DNA of 64,000 nucleotides from Saururus chinensis (lineage: Eukaryota > Streptophyta > Magnoliopsida > Piperales > Saururaceae): assembly GCA_035235625.1 (NCBI GenBank), contig CP141140.1, positions 14,156,685 through 14,220,684 on the forward strand, in the 5' to 3' direction. Below, one piece after another: positions 1 through 11,879 of the stretch (position 1 is the first letter of the stretch; each line of letters opens with the position of its first letter). The notes beneath the pieces are model-generated. The model worked only from the letters and a program-made list of their open reading frames with translations, was not told the DNA's origin and did not search any database. Position numbers and translations under genes: made by a program.

Positions 1-39
1 AAAAGGGGTGGTTGGGGGGCCCAAAGGTTGTGGCGTTAG

Positions 40-1765
40 CATGGAAGGCCGTATCAATATCAATGATTGTATCGATGACTGTGGATATGGGTACGTATTG
101 ATGATACGCTAGGTACAGACTAAGACAAACATCCTTTGATGCACTTAGAAAAATGTTGTTAAGTAATAATATATCATTATAATACTTTTGATAAAACATA
201 GTAAGATATGAAAAGTACAATTGAACATAAATCCACAACAAATGAGTAATAACACCATAAAAATATAAATTAGTTCAAATCACAATATGTATAATATTGT
301 TTGATTTGATCAAATCATTTAGTGAAAATATTACGTAAACAAGGTTTAAGAAAAGCAAGGAGAAATCATTGCCACAAGCTTAACATATATAAATATTCAA
401 TAGGGTAACCACACTCTATATATACGTTTTTTGTCTAGTATGTTACACTCACACTCCACATGCTTGTTCATCTAACTCAAACAAGCCCAACGTACAAATG
501 GTTGGGGTTGAATATAAAGCTTGTCTTCATAGATCAGCAAAAAACTAATATTGGGAGCAAGACAACGTTTTACATATTTTATTGTATCACATGTTATAGA
601 ATTTGAACGAAAATGCAGAGGAAAGCCACACCACAACTATCTGCAAACATAACGGCCATGTATAATGTACATTAGATCAGAAAATTGCACTCAGTTAGCT
701 CACACAGTACCATTCGTGCCTTAAGAAACTATCTAGGCAGCATTATCAATTTATTCATGTCGTTCAACAACATGAATTGCTGACAGAGGAATCCTGCCCA
801 TCATTCTAAAATTATAAAAAAATAAACACAACAATCAGTGTTTAGCAGCAAAGCCTAATTTTTTAAGCAAATGCCAAGATTAAGACTGAAAGCCAAAAAA
901 AAATGGATTGACTAGAACCCACAAATCAAGAAGAATAAAAAGATGCAAATTTTAACTTTGAGAAGACTATTTAAAGAGAGAGAACAAACCCTGAAACCCA
1001 CATATCCATATTTGGACTGGATTGCAAAAAAAAAAATGTCCAGATTGAAAATGGAGAAAAGTACGTGCAAGCTATATGCTCTAGTTACACAATTTCCTCT
1101 TTCGATTGAATAATCATATGTCCTTCGCTCCATCCATCATTGTCTATCCCTGGCTCACTACAACATCATTTGTCTTTGCAGTATCATGGTCGGAATTGAT
1201 GGGTCGAAAAAATCCTTATTTTCTCCAACCAAATTTCCTACTAAAACAAGGAAAAACATATTTCTATAGAATTTCATGCGAAACCCTGCAGCTACTATCA
1301 TACTAGAGCAGGGGATTGTAGTGCACTTGATTGTGAATGGCCTCACACTAGGGCACTGCCAACGACATATGCGTCGTCTTCAATCTTCTGGGTTGCTCTA
1401 CACTTTTATCATATGTTTGAAGGGAAGAAGAAAAAGAAGAAGAGGCAGGGGAAGAGACCCAAAATGAACCAACAAACATGTTGTGCAACTGCGAGATGTA
1501 TGAGATCTGGATTCCTTTTGTAGGACACGACAAACTTGAGGAGGGGCTCCGCCTTTTGAGTTCTAAGGAATAAGAAAGAAAGGAAATAGTGGAGCGGCGA
1601 TGGGGTAAAGCCGGTCTCGACGGTATCAATGCTTATCAATCCAATACGGCTGAAACGGGCGTTTTGCATTGAAAATTTTAGTAGAAGGTGCATCACCCCC
1701 TAAACTATGTCTGTGGTGACTGATACGGATACGAATCGGTGTATCATCCAATATAGCCTTCCATG
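40..1765. mobile_element. Non-autonomous element with CATGGAAGGC terminal inverted repeats
   Basis: The stretch begins CATGGAAGGCCGTAT and ends GCCTTCCATG, so its termini are inverted copies. The subterminal sequence is rich in TATCGAT/GATACG words at both ends. A second, shorter member with the same architecture lies at 36124-36903, and the two share a homologous block just inside the left end (around 150-190 here and 36280-36320 there). No transposase reading frame is visible. The flanks share GGCGT (33-37 and 1766-1770), but no clean target-site duplication was found. A 1.7-kb non-autonomous DNA transposon, possibly Mutator-like, is the best inference. Confidence 0.5.
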
Positions 1766-2324
1766 GGCGTCAATCAGCTGTTGAGAGGTCTCTTAGAAGC
1801 GGGAACCACCCCGGCCGAATGTTGATGGCAACGCCCACAAAAAGGGGCTAGGGGGCGTGGGCATGGTCAGAGAAGGGAGAAAGGGAAGGATGAATGTAGT
1901 AGTGGACGAATGTGGCAACCAGCAAGTTGGACGGTGGCCAAAAATCTCAAAAACATGTTGTCTTGGTAGGATTTAGTGAATAGAGTGAAGGGGATGGTAG
2001 AAAATGGGTTCGAGTGGGGAAAGAAGGGCATGGGGAGGAGTGGATGGTTGGCTGGAGACAACCCATGTTGACGGCGAACCGGCCCTCCAATGACAGAATC
2101 GTGTTGTAAAAGGGAAACAATAGGGGTTTATGGCATACACACTGAGGGGAGGCAAGGACGGCCGCAATGGCCGGTCGTGGCCTGTCTTGTAGCGACGATG
2201 GTGGCCAAGCGAAGGCAGAACCTAATGGAGGGGTGGTTGAGGCACAAAGCAAGGAGAGAAAATTGAGACGGAAGGGGGTTTGGGGATGACTAGCTCTAGC
2301 CAGAGAGGAACCGAGCAACTGTCC
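1766..2324. other. GC-richer intergenic stretch, no gene recognised
   Basis: This stretch is noticeably richer in G and C than its surroundings. It contains overlapping open frames on the minus strand (about 1947-2387) of low-complexity Pro/Ser/Leu composition, with no recognisable domain. It ends at the 5-bp sequence TGTCC that precedes the LTR at 2325. It could be older transposon or captured genic DNA. Confidence 0.3.
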
Positions 2325-5300
2325 TGTCACACCCCGGCGCCTGCCCGACGCAAGCCGAACCCTATCCAAGGGATAGTCAAAGCACACTCGGGCAATGAAT
2401 TGTTAAATTTCGGAAGACTTGACCCCTCTAGTGGGTAATTTACACATACGGAGTAGCGCACATTTAAATCTTTGTACAAGAGAAATAAATAAAAGTATAA
2501 GGGACTTCAAATCAGAAACAATCATCGAGTCTCAACCCACATACTTAGTATCCTGAGCCCACAAACATGACTCGAATTAGAAAGACATAAACAGGTCTAA
2601 AATCACAAGTTACACGAGTCTGAAACAATATCCACCATACATGACGTTTTAATATCATAACAGAGTAAAATAGAAAACATAGTAAAGTAAATAGGCATTC
2701 ATGCCTACTCCTAAGCACTCTCCGACCATTCCTTATATATAGGATCATGATTAACTGCATGTCACACCATGCGGCCCCAAAACAGAAAACACAGAAAGTA
2801 GGGTAAGTATAAACTTAGTAAGGTTTTAGATACGGAAACGACAAATTAGAAAACAACCATGACACATTAACATGGTCAATTAGATCTACATAACATATAG
2901 TATCTCATTCTGATTACTTTCCTTACCATAATCATACTTACTCATAAGTAATTATCATGCATGCAAATATCTCAAGCATATTATCCCTAGCATGAATAAT
3001 CATATTATAACATAAACATTCATCCTGCATGAAGATGTGTGTGTGTGTGTATATATATAACCATGCATACTCATTCTCCCTCATAACATTCAACCTGTAT
3101 GACACGTGTCTCCAACATACAATCACATCATTTATATCCAACACATTTAACTTACATGAGAAGTGTCTCTACCACACAATCACATCATGCATATCCAACA
3201 CATTTAATTTGCATTAGAAGTGTATCTACTACACAATCACATCATGCATATCTAACACATTTAACCTGCATGAAAAGTGTCTCTACCACACAATCATATC
3301 ATGCATATCCATCACATTTAACCTACATGTGAAGTATTTCTACCACACAATCATACCATGTATATTCATCATATTTAACCTATATGAGAAGTGCCTTTAC
3401 CACACAATCATATCATTCTTATCCATAATAAATCAACCTGCATATCAAGTATCTTTAACACACATTCGTAACCATACAAGTCGATAAAATAACCCTATTT
3501 AATCGGTCGAAGCATAAACAGTCCATGCTCACTCCAAACAATCTCCAATTGAAAAGTCTAAAGGAATTATTATGCAAATTGGATAAAATCCCTAAGGGGG
3601 AAGAATACCCCCTAGTAAGCCGGTACACTCGGCTACACTAGCCTAGATTCTAAGGGTCAAGATGATCTCAATAGTTTTATCTCCTTATAACATTGGTGTT
3701 CTTCTCAACATAGGGAGGAAAACCCGTTCTCGATGGATGTAAAACTGAATTGATAAACCTTCGATCATTTAATCCCGTAAGCAATATCACACAATTGCAT
3801 CCAATCGATCAACACGGCTAATCTCGATAAAATTTCATTTGTAAATCCATCTAATGATGCATGCAACATTGTATATATGTGAGCAATGACCACATGAATT
3901 CTAATTCATGAAATATGTTCTTCATTAGTCATATATGTATCATTTATAATCATAAGTATCAACAATCACCACGATTAACCCCCACATGGGTGTGTGCATG
4001 GTAGCAATATTTAATTCTAAGTATATAAATATGCATTATAAACATTCCATTAACATACTACGCACATGTTTAACATTTAATCATGACTTTTTACTTAAAT
4101 CATGAGTGAAAACCATTAAAAAAACACAATTCAAATAAAGTTCAATCTCATGCTCGATTTAAGTAGACGTAGTCATTACTACACTTTAAGCTAGACATGA
4201 CATCATTATTCACTCATAATTTAATCACGCTATATAAAAGTATACAAATTCATTCTCATGTTATAACCTTGCTGGAATCATATTTAAAATATGAAGAATC
4301 ACTCAATCATGGATTCAAGATAAGATATCATAACATGCTTAGCCGAATAATATGAAATTCACATAATATTTAAACATTCATCATAGCTTCCACATCAAAT
4401 TCATGTCATTCTAATAGCTCTTTCTAACATAAATTACTCATCATAAACATAGAAAATGGTACTCAAAAGGAAAACATGAAAAATATCTAAAATCCCAAAA
4501 GCTGTTGTGTTGACCCTGCAGGGCCTTTCGAACACTTGGTTGTTCGATCGGCCTACATGGCCATTTGATTGGCAGATGAAGTTCTGATTCGTCTTCTTTC
4601 TTTCAAATTCAAACCGAAAAATACACATATATATCTTAAACCTTCCAATCTCACTCCCAAACTTTATGATAATGAAATCCAAGCTTATAAAACTGTAAAT
4701 CTAGCCATTTACAACCAAAAACACCTAGAAATAGCAAGAAAGATTAAGCTTTTATAAATCTCTTATTAAAGTTCAACTCCATGCAAACCCATATAAAACT
4801 CTACCACATTTCAAATCAGAAATCATAGACCTATTTAGGACGAAATCTCTTTCCTTCAGTGACTTTCTTAACTTAAAATCATTGCTCCATCACCTCCAAA
4901 TCCTACCCATGATAAGGTTTTTTGTTAATAATTGCATAAATTCTATTAAAAAGACATAAATTTCTTGAAAACTTGTAGATTTAGGGTTTATTGAGTTCAA
5001 AATAAAAAAATTATTTCATAAGGGTCTGAAATAGAGGTTAAAATTAATAGTTTTATCAGTAGAAATCAAGATTAAACCTTTGCAAAAGAAGAGATTTATA
5101 AAATTTAGGAAAAACCCTAGGTAATTAGGGGAAAAATCAAGCTAATCTTACCTTAATTATATTTTCTTCTTTGGAAATGGGGATTAGGGCCTCCTAAGCT
5201 CTAGATTCTAGCCCTTCCCAAATGAAAAAGTGGTTGTGTCATTTCCTTTTATAGTAAGTATTTGGGTAGACCTAACGAATAGGTGGGGTATAAATATAAT

Positions 5301-5663
5301 TTAACACTAAAAATATAACACTTGCTTATTTTAAGCCCAAATCGATGTCTAAAAATTTTAAAATATGTAATTACTGTCATAATATATTTTAGGGTCATTT
5401 TGGACCTATCATCCTAATTTTGTACATGGGGATCACAACGGGTCCGACCCCTACCTTTTCGGGAAAAATAGTAAAAAAAATTAGAAAAAATTGTATTGAC
5501 TTAAATCAACATAAAAATCATCAAAGTGAAAAAAATTTACTTAAAACCATTATTAACCATCTTAAATTCAAAAATAAGTCAAAACCGACCAAATTAAATA
5601 TTAAACCGCATGATAACAACGAAACAAATTAAACAAACTAGTTTAGGATTCATGGATCTTACA
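2325..5663 (-). mobile_element. Solo LTR, Gypsy-like (about 3.3 kb)
   Basis: On the plus strand the unit starts TGTCACACCCCGG and ends GGATCTTACA, the TG...CA boundary of an LTR. It is flanked by TGTCC (2320-2324) and TGTCG (5664-5668), a 5-bp target-site duplication with one mismatch. The GGGTGTGACA terminus, seen here on the minus strand, also ends the LTR at 42116-44596. A minus-strand TATA-like ACTATAAAAGG at 5245-5255 supports minus orientation. No gag-pol frames or second LTR are visible, so it is read as a solo LTR. Long LTRs of this type are typical of plant Ty3/Gypsy chromoviruses; that family assignment is inference. Confidence 0.55.
3092..3490. repeat. 57-bp minisatellite, about seven copies
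   Basis: Units start near 3092, 3149, 3206, 3263, 3320, 3377 and 3435 with a 57-bp period. Each carries the core ACACAATCACATCATGCATA followed by TCCAACACATTTAACCTGCA, with several substitutions per unit. Because 57 is a multiple of three, the array keeps reading frames open with a 19-residue repeat. Those frames are repeat artefacts, not genes. The array lies inside the LTR at 2325-5663. Confidence 0.85.
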
Positions 5664-5775
5664 TGTCGTGCTAGTTTGGGGGCGGGGACGTGGTTTTCGC
5701 GAGGGGAGGAAAAGGGGGGAGAATAGACACCCTATTTGACGCCACAACACTCATGTTGGCCGAGCGGACCAAGTC

Positions 5776-5945
5776 AAAAAATTTTAGTGTGTGTCTCATA
5801 CTTTGCTGGCCGTGTATTTCACCATTTAGAAAATAACTCATCAGCATAGACATAAAGACAACATGCAATTATAATTGTTGATGAGTCATGCCTTGAATGG
5901 TGAAATACACGGCCAGCAGGGTGTGCAACGCACACTGAAAAATTT
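5776..5945. mobile_element. Hairpin MITE, GGCCGTGTATTTCACC family, copy 1
   Basis: TTGCTGGCCGTGTATTTCAC at 5803-5822 is answered by GTGAAATACACGGCCAGCAG at 5900-5919, so the unit folds into a hairpin. The outer parts of the arms also pair (AAATTTTAGTGTG against CACACTGAAAAATTT). The loop contains a second inverted pair around CTCATCA/TGATGAG. Related copies lie at 16051-16206 and 55359-55553. There is no coding capacity. Confidence 0.8.
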
Positions 5946-6454
5946 CTCTAAGAGGAGGGCAGCTTGAGCGAAGGGGGTGGGAACCAAGTAGTTCCGAGAA
6001 AAAAAACATGATTGCGGCTCATCCAAGCCGCAACATGGTTTTATCAATTGTTTTTCTTTTCCTCTATTTGCCTCCTCTTTTATGCATATACCTCCGATTC
6101 TTGTGCCAAAACAACCAATTTTATGCACTCAAGGCCCTCAATCCTATTGAAGCCTACCTTTTTTGTAGAGAAGCCCTATTTCAAATATTTAAACCCAAAC
6201 CTTATTTTACGTGTTGCACTTTCTTTCTTCTCTCCTTCTCTTTTCATTTTAATTTTTCTCATGCCAACATCTTCTACGGCACACCGATGCCCACTATCTG
6301 TAACTAGTCATCACACCCAACGTTATGGGTAAAAATATAGGAGTAAAATTTACAAATAAAAATAAATATACCGAAGTGTCAAATTTTCCCATTGAAGGAA
6401 CTAGCTAAAAATTACAAAAAAAGGCAAAAAAATCAAGGTTATTAAAATGAATAT
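5946..6454. other. Intergenic, no gene recognised
   Basis: The stretch has pyrimidine-rich open frames (6008-6332) made mostly of Leu, Phe and Ser codons, with no domain, no splice structure and no supporting context. Nothing else stands out. Confidence 0.4.
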
Positions 6455-7160
6455 TTGATGCAAGACACTTTGAGTAGCTTGCAACAATATGGACAAATTT
6501 ATAAATTCAGCAGCTTCAAGTGATGGGATGGTATTTTAGTAATATTTTAAAATCTTAGATTAGTATAAATAGAGTTATCTATAATTAGTTGGGGGGCTTT
6601 TGATTAATTCATTCTTAGCCATCGATTCTTCCTTGTTTCATGGGTCAGAGGTGAATTCCTATTTGTATATCTCTCTGTGGGTTCAGATAATTAGATTAGT
6701 CTCTTGGATTTGAGACATTCTCGTGTTGTAGATTCATCATTTGTATTGTAGATTTGTGGATTGATATCATCTCCATAGATTTGGAATTCATGTAACCCTT
6801 TCCTCTCTTTGTAACTGGAAATTTCGTTTGAAAATTGGTATTTTTTTATTCTCTTACAAAGTTGCATGCGTGTTCTACGTCAATTGGTATCGAGTCTCCT
6901 TTGGTTTGTCTTCCATGGGGACCACAGTGACCCTCCGATTCAAATTCCTATATTCAATCATCAGTTCTTGCAACAATTTCAACTTTAGCCACTACAAATT
7001 TCACGAAATGTGCAGCAAGACATAAAGCTGCTTGTTGAAGATTTTAGGAATGTTTTAGCTAATGGTGTAAAGTGCTATGAGCAACAACAATGGTGACGAC
7101 TTGCTGAAGGTTCTGATCCACGAGATATGGTTGAGCGCCTTGGGAATTTAATCTTGGTTT
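6455..7160 (+). mobile_element. LTR-retrotransposon remnant: LTR, primer-binding site, start of leader/gag
   Basis: A TATAAATAG promoter box (6564-6572) sits in an LTR-like stretch that ends ACGTCA at 6882. It is followed after two bases by TGGTATCGAG (6885-6894), a degenerate copy of TGGTATCAGAGC, the usual plant primer-binding site complementary to initiator Met-tRNA. Downstream to about 7160 are short Gln/Lys-rich fragments, such as a GCAGCAAGACATAAAGCTG segment, that read like the start of a decayed gag. No intact frame remains and no second LTR is seen. The LTR start near 6455 is a guess. Confidence 0.5.
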
Positions 7161-7517
7161 GATGGAGATTTTTGGTACATACAATCTAATATATCTTCAT
7201 ATTTCTCATCTACTTCTAATTTCTCCTTTTTTCAATTTGCCTACATAAATCAAATTCAAGCTTCTGCATCCCTGGCTGCATTAATATTTGAGTGAAGTAG
7301 GGCATTGAGGGGATTATTGGGGTGCATATAGACCGTGTCCTTAATTCAAATGGGGATGAAGATTTTGATATTTTGATGCTTGTCAAGTGAGGAATTGAAG
7401 ATTCCACTAAAATTTTAGTGGGGTAATTTACTAATAAGTTAGTGATATTTTATTGGGTGATATTAATCCTAGTATTTTTTTTTATGATAGAAGTGTTTTT
7501 TATGTTCCTCTATAACA

Positions 7518-7662
7518 ATAAGCCCAACGTAGGGAATATATGAAAGCCCTTCATCCTTAAGATCGATGGCGCATAAGCTGACGACTAGTGCTAGCATATG
7601 CACTATCGATCTCTAATATTAAAAATTCCCATGAATTTCTTTTACTAGGCTCATTCTCATAG
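7518..7662. mobile_element. MITE with GAGCCCAACGTAARGAA-type ends
   Basis: The left part AAGCCCAACGTAGGGAATAT and the right part, read in reverse as ATGAGCCTAGTAAAAGAAAT, are imperfect inverted repeats. The same terminal motif recurs at 16655, 24852, 34408 and 48488. There is no coding capacity. Boundaries are approximate. Confidence 0.45.
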
Positions 7663-7735
7663 GCGAGCATGAAAAACTCTTCAATTTATGATATTCTTTG
7701 TATGAACCATAAGCGGCAATAGGACTCTAAATATA

Positions 7736-7865
7736 CTCCCTCTATCTTAAAATAATAATTCGATTAACAAAAAATTCGTTCGATATTAAGAGCTCCATTT
7801 TGTAAAATTGAAGTAGTTGGTTACTTTTTTTTAAAAAATGTAGTTATTAATATGGGACGAAGGGA
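7736..7865. mobile_element. Stowaway-type MITE
   Basis: It begins TA-CTCCCTCTATCTTAAAAT and ends ATTAATATGGGACGAAGGGA, the CTCCCTCYGTYC/GRACRGAGGGAG terminal pair that is classic for plant Stowaway (Tc1/mariner-derived) elements with TA targets. It is about 130 bp long and AT-rich inside. Confidence 0.75.
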
Positions 7866-8328
7866 TTGCGATTTCACAGCGGATCTGGACTAGAATTTCG
7901 TTACCACCTCTCTATGCCGTATAACCCTTTCCTACTATATATGAAAATGTTTTCCTGACCTACTTTCTAACGAGAGCCCTACAACCAGTTAACATACGGC
8001 TCCAAACACGGTATATAAGAGAGGGCAGCTATTCATATGTGGCGAGTTGCCCTCTACTATAGCTTAATTATAGCCGAAGATAGTTCGTAAAAAGGGAATT
8101 AACAGTTTAACACATGATCATCTTCGGCAGACTTCAATGCAGAACATTATAAAATGAAAAACTTAACGGAATAAGGTCAGTATCCTAAATCTATCGCCAA
8201 GTAATGTCAACCAGTTTATATATTGAAAGTAGTACTACTGGTTCAGGAGGCATAGAATTGTTGTTCGCTTCCTAGTCTCGATTTTTTCTCAAACGGAAAC
8301 AAACTGATAGCATACATTGAAACCAAGC
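7866..8328. other. 3' flank of the HD-Zip gene
   Basis: No gene is seen. The part next to 8329 should hold the 3' untranslated region of the minus-strand HD-Zip gene. No clear polyadenylation signal was singled out. Confidence 0.4.
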
Positions 8329-9233
8329 CTACATATCACCTGGCAAGGCTCCCCAGTGGAGGTAATCATCTCCATTGAGGAGATAGTTGCAGTCGGCCAT
8401 TTGGTGGTGACTGCTACCAGGAGACTTGCTGGTGCAAGTGGAGCTGCTGCAGCGAACCATCACCATGCTTTCTAGCGTCTCATCCTCTTTCTCTCCAGCA
8501 GAACCTCGCACTGTAGCTCTCTCTTGGAGCTCGGCTTTCAGCATCATCACCTACATTAACTTGCACTTATTAAACATGTAAAAAAAATTATGTACATGAT
8601 GAAACTGCAGATGTTATGACTCACTTCATCTTGGAGCTTCTGCTTCTCCTTGGAGACGGCATCAAAGTCGTGTTTGAGCGAGGCGTAGAGGCGCTCAAGC
8701 TGCTTGGTCTTCCACCTTGCCCGACGGTTCTGAAACCAGACCGCCACCTGTCGAGGCTGGAGGCCGAGCTGCCGGGCCAGCATCAGCTTCCGCTCGGGCT
8801 CCAACTTCGCATCCTCTTGGAAGCTGCTCTCAAGAAACTCGATCTGTTCCGGTGTCAGCCTCCTCTTTTTCTCCACCCCTTGACTGCTACCACCAATGCT
8901 AGAGGCACTTCCACCTAAGGGCAGTCTGTCAACTGCCATTTCCCTGCTTTTCACCTCCATCCCTACTGATTTATATCACTCTCAAAATCAAGACTCGAAC
9001 AATCTTTTGATACTAAATAACACTAACACATCAGTTAAGGCTTCCAATGCAATCCGACCAGTGGAGAAGAACGTGGTGAAAGAAATTTATCAAAAATGGC
9101 AAATGTGGCGACGTTAGTTCCTTGAGTGTATGTTGCTACTTGCTAGTTCGGCCAAAGTGTAAAGATGGAGAAAGGAGACATGAAACTTACCTGTAGGGAG
9201 ATCATAAACAGTGAAGTTTCCGTTCCAAGCCAT
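8329..9233 (-). CDS. HD-Zip class I transcription factor, LMI1/ATHB22/ATHB51-like
   Basis: Three exons read on the minus strand: 9191-9233, 8625-8962 and 8329-8550 (join in that order). Phases close exactly and give 200 aa. Introns are GT-AG (donors gtaagt and gtgagt). The protein starts [16 protein letters not shown] homeodomain covers about residues 46-103, with helix-3 [15 protein letters not shown], and a leucine zipper follows to about 137 ([26 protein letters not shown]). The zipper is completed only by splicing exon 2 to exon 3. Class I HD-Zips are nuclear proteins that bind pseudopalindromic CAATNATTG as dimers. The MAWNGN start and the tail with NYLLNGDDY then HWGALP resemble the LMI1/ATHB22/ATHB51 subclade, which acts in meristem identity and leaf-margin growth. 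The subclade is inferred from recalled family features. The exon 2 acceptor is a tandem CAGTAG site. Confidence 0.9.
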
Positions 9234-9465
9234 GACTTACGGTTCTTCAGGTGTAGGCAGAAGCATTAAGAACAACATACGCATGCCGGAAATAGCAAAG
9301 AAGCAAGTGAATTCTATGTTGGCTGGAGGGGATCGCATGTGACTGCTATGTGCTACGGCCTACTATATAGTATATACGCATGGAGCGGAAGGGAGGGCCT
9401 TGGAGAAAGAGAGGGGAGAGAGATGTGGGGCTGCCTTCTGTTGTACTAGCGAATGGATCAGCTGG

Positions 9466-9480
9466 CCGTTATAAATAGGG
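9466..9480 (-). promoter_or_regulatory. Candidate TATA box of the LMI1-like gene
   Basis: The minus strand reads CCCTATTTATAACGG, a TATTTATA box about 235 bp upstream of the start codon, followed by a pyrimidine-rich leader (CATCTCTCTCCCCTC). The plus strand reads TTATAAATAGGG at the same place, so a divergent promoter cannot be excluded, but no plus-strand gene follows. A second AT-rich candidate is at 9362-9376. Confidence 0.4.
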
Positions 9481-11169
9481 TGCAGAGAAAGAGAGTCTCT
9501 GGCACGCTGTCGGGTACGTGCCCGATGGGGCGCCTCTGCTCTTTGGCTTGGCTGGTCCATCCCCTCTTCTCTTTTTCCATTCCCTCCTAAAACTTGAACC
9601 CTAAGCCTCTCTCTCTCTCGTTCTGTCTCTCCTCTTTCTGTCTACTTGTCCAGAAGCGAAGAACCAAGTCCGCCTGCGAAGCTCTCAGTCTTTAGTGCAA
9701 AAGCAAGAAGGGACAGAGAAAGAAGAGAATTTCGCTTGGTGGTCCTATTAACTCTGTCTCTTTCTCTCTAAGCCAAATAAATAGTGGTCCTCCTTCTCTT
9801 TCCCTTCCCCATCATGCCATTAACGCTTTCTTCTGCTGGTGCAATTCCGAAATTAAGGACTAGGGCTGCCAACTGCCATTGGAAGCCAGGCTTTTGCGGG
9901 GGGCGAGGAGGAAGGAGAAGCTTCTGTAGTCAACGGGTACTCTGCCTCCCACTGAGGTTGATGATGACGATGCAGTGCGTTAACCGAGTCTTTGTAGGCT
10001 AATACGGCTGATCCAAGATCAAATGCTTCTTCAATCATCGAATTTCTGTAATCAGAGGCGACGAGAGAAGGCGGAATTCTCGGGGTGCGAGAGAATGATG
10101 GATGTGGGGAAAGTTCTACAGGGGTGGTGATGGCGAGAGGACGGGGTTCTAGGTTGTTAGGGTTTTCTCACACTGGGAACTAGAGTGGGGCGATCTCGTG
10201 AGTGCATGGTACGGAACGCAAGGGATCCTGAAGAGTATATTGAAGACAAAGAGCTGTCCAGAGTACCACCACCTTCTGCGTGTGCCAAACAATACCATCA
10301 TGGGCTGGGAGCTGACATGTAATTGGGATTATGTCCAAAAAGAAAGTGTCAGCTTCCGTGGTCTAGGTTTATGTTAGTTGCACTAAACTTACACAGAGAG
10401 AACTGATCATCTTCTCAAGCAACCAGAAGCAGGCTATGATGTTTGACACATCAGACCCCTCTGAATCTAGGAAGTGAAAAGCAGAATTTTAGTTGGGCTG
10501 GCTATTAATTATGCGTATCTGAATCAAACTGTAAATGAAGTCTTAATCACTAGCTAGGACAAGAAGAGTTGAACCGTGTGGAGCTTCATCTATAACTGCC
10601 ATTGTGAGGGCTTATTTGGATGTGAAAGCAAAATGCTTTAAGTCACAAGTCTTCAAACTAAGTTTCAAATGCCCTTGTAAAACGAAATGATATTTTACAC
10701 ACTAATATGACCAAAAACATTTCCATTTAAAAACTGAATCGATACCCTGAAATAATAAGGCCTCTAATTGTTGGTATACATTCTTCTTGCTTCTTTTGCT
10801 TTACTTGCACTAGCTAGCTAGCTTTAATAGCTTATGCTTGATACAGGTTTAGATTTTAATGCGTTAAGAAAATTAAGTAAAGTATTTCTAAAACAGAAAG
10901 GAAAGATGCAAATTTGAAAATGATAGGTGACAAAAATTGGTTTAAATTATCCTTAAAAATTACACTCACAATATAGATTGCTCCTGAGTATTTCTCCGAG
11001 GCTGGTATAAAAATTATTTGGGATTCATTTCATTGCGTGAATTAAACAAATGGGGTGGAGCTGAACTGAAATTAGCCGGTCCGGTTTGCTTCAGTTCTTC
11101 ATACAATTGTAGCCGGCAGCCATAGTTTTTTACCGTGATGTTGATGCATATATATAGAGTATGGAAAAA
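9481..11169. other. Upstream region of the LMI1-like gene, intergenic
   Basis: Between 9600 and 9780 the plus strand is strongly CT- then GA-rich. A GC-richer patch follows to about 10330, with short open frames (9784-10038, both strands) and no recognisable domain. The rest to 11169 is ordinary AT-rich sequence. It probably contains distal promoter of the HD-Zip gene. Confidence 0.35.
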
Positions 11170-11363
11170 GTGTATATAAGCCCATGCTCACACGTGCCTA
11201 TGTGAGCCCGAGCTCTATGAGCCATCGGATTTACATCCGGCGGCCCATAATACTTATTGGTTTAAATACCCTATGAGTATTATGGGCCGCCGGATGTAAA
11301 TTCGACAGCCCATAGTGCCTGGGCTCACGTAGGCGTGTGTGAGCCCGGGCTCATATAAACGGG
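11170..11363. mobile_element. Large foldback element, about 85-bp arms
   Basis: The left arm (11170-11254) contains GCTCACACGTGCC, TGTGAGCCCGAG and ACATCCGGCGGCCCATAATA. The right arm (11274-11362) contains the inverse TATTATGGGCCGCCGGATGT, GGGCTCACGTAGGCG and GTGTGAGCCCGGGC. Only about 20 bp of loop separates them. The arms are GC-rich against AT-rich flanks. It is a MITE/foldback with no reading frame, and the RNA would form a very long hairpin. Confidence 0.8.
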
Positions 11364-11717
11364 ACTCAACATAGTATACTCAAACAAGTAAGCAGCAAGA
11401 AGATATAATCCCTGGTAAAGCCTAGCCCATGCTGAATTTAATTAATTATATATTGTGGCATTAGCTTTAACACTATGCCCCTTCATGGTGGAGAAGGCAA
11501 CATGTCATTTGAGTTTTTGTAGTATACCCCCACGTCGGCACTAAAATCAACATGTTGCTTATAGTCCGCTCATTCTGGTTGTCTGTTGAATAATGCCCCA
11601 TACCATGCAATGTGCAGTTAAAGCATGAATTATGATCTGTAACCCCCATGTTGCAGTGTCAAAATAATTTAATTAATATTACACCAAATTCACAAAATTT
11701 AGTGCAAAATATTATAA

Positions 11718-11879
11718 TCTCTCCATCCTATATTAATAGTTACATTTACAAAAATAGTCGTTTTTATTGAATTGTGAAACCCACATTGAAGAGAAGGCAA
11801 AATAAACTTATAATACTCTTTTTTAAGTACCCCATGTTGTAGTGTCAAATTGAGCTATAAATGTGAAACAGATGGAGTA
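11718..11879. mobile_element. Stowaway-type MITE
   Basis: It begins CTCTCCATCCTATATTAATA and ends AAATGTGAAACAGATGGAGTA. The middle matches the copies at 34001 and 56992 (TTTTTATTGAATTGTGAAACCC, then a run ending CTTATAATACTC). Confidence 0.65.

Noticed and set aside
1947..2387. 146-codon minus-strand frame
   Set aside because: Low-complexity composition, crosses the LTR edge at 2325, no domain.
3092..3490. CRISPR-like regular repeats and 57-bp-period open frames
   Set aside because: The repeats are contiguous diverged units with no unique spacers, in plant DNA. The open frames follow from the period being a multiple of three.
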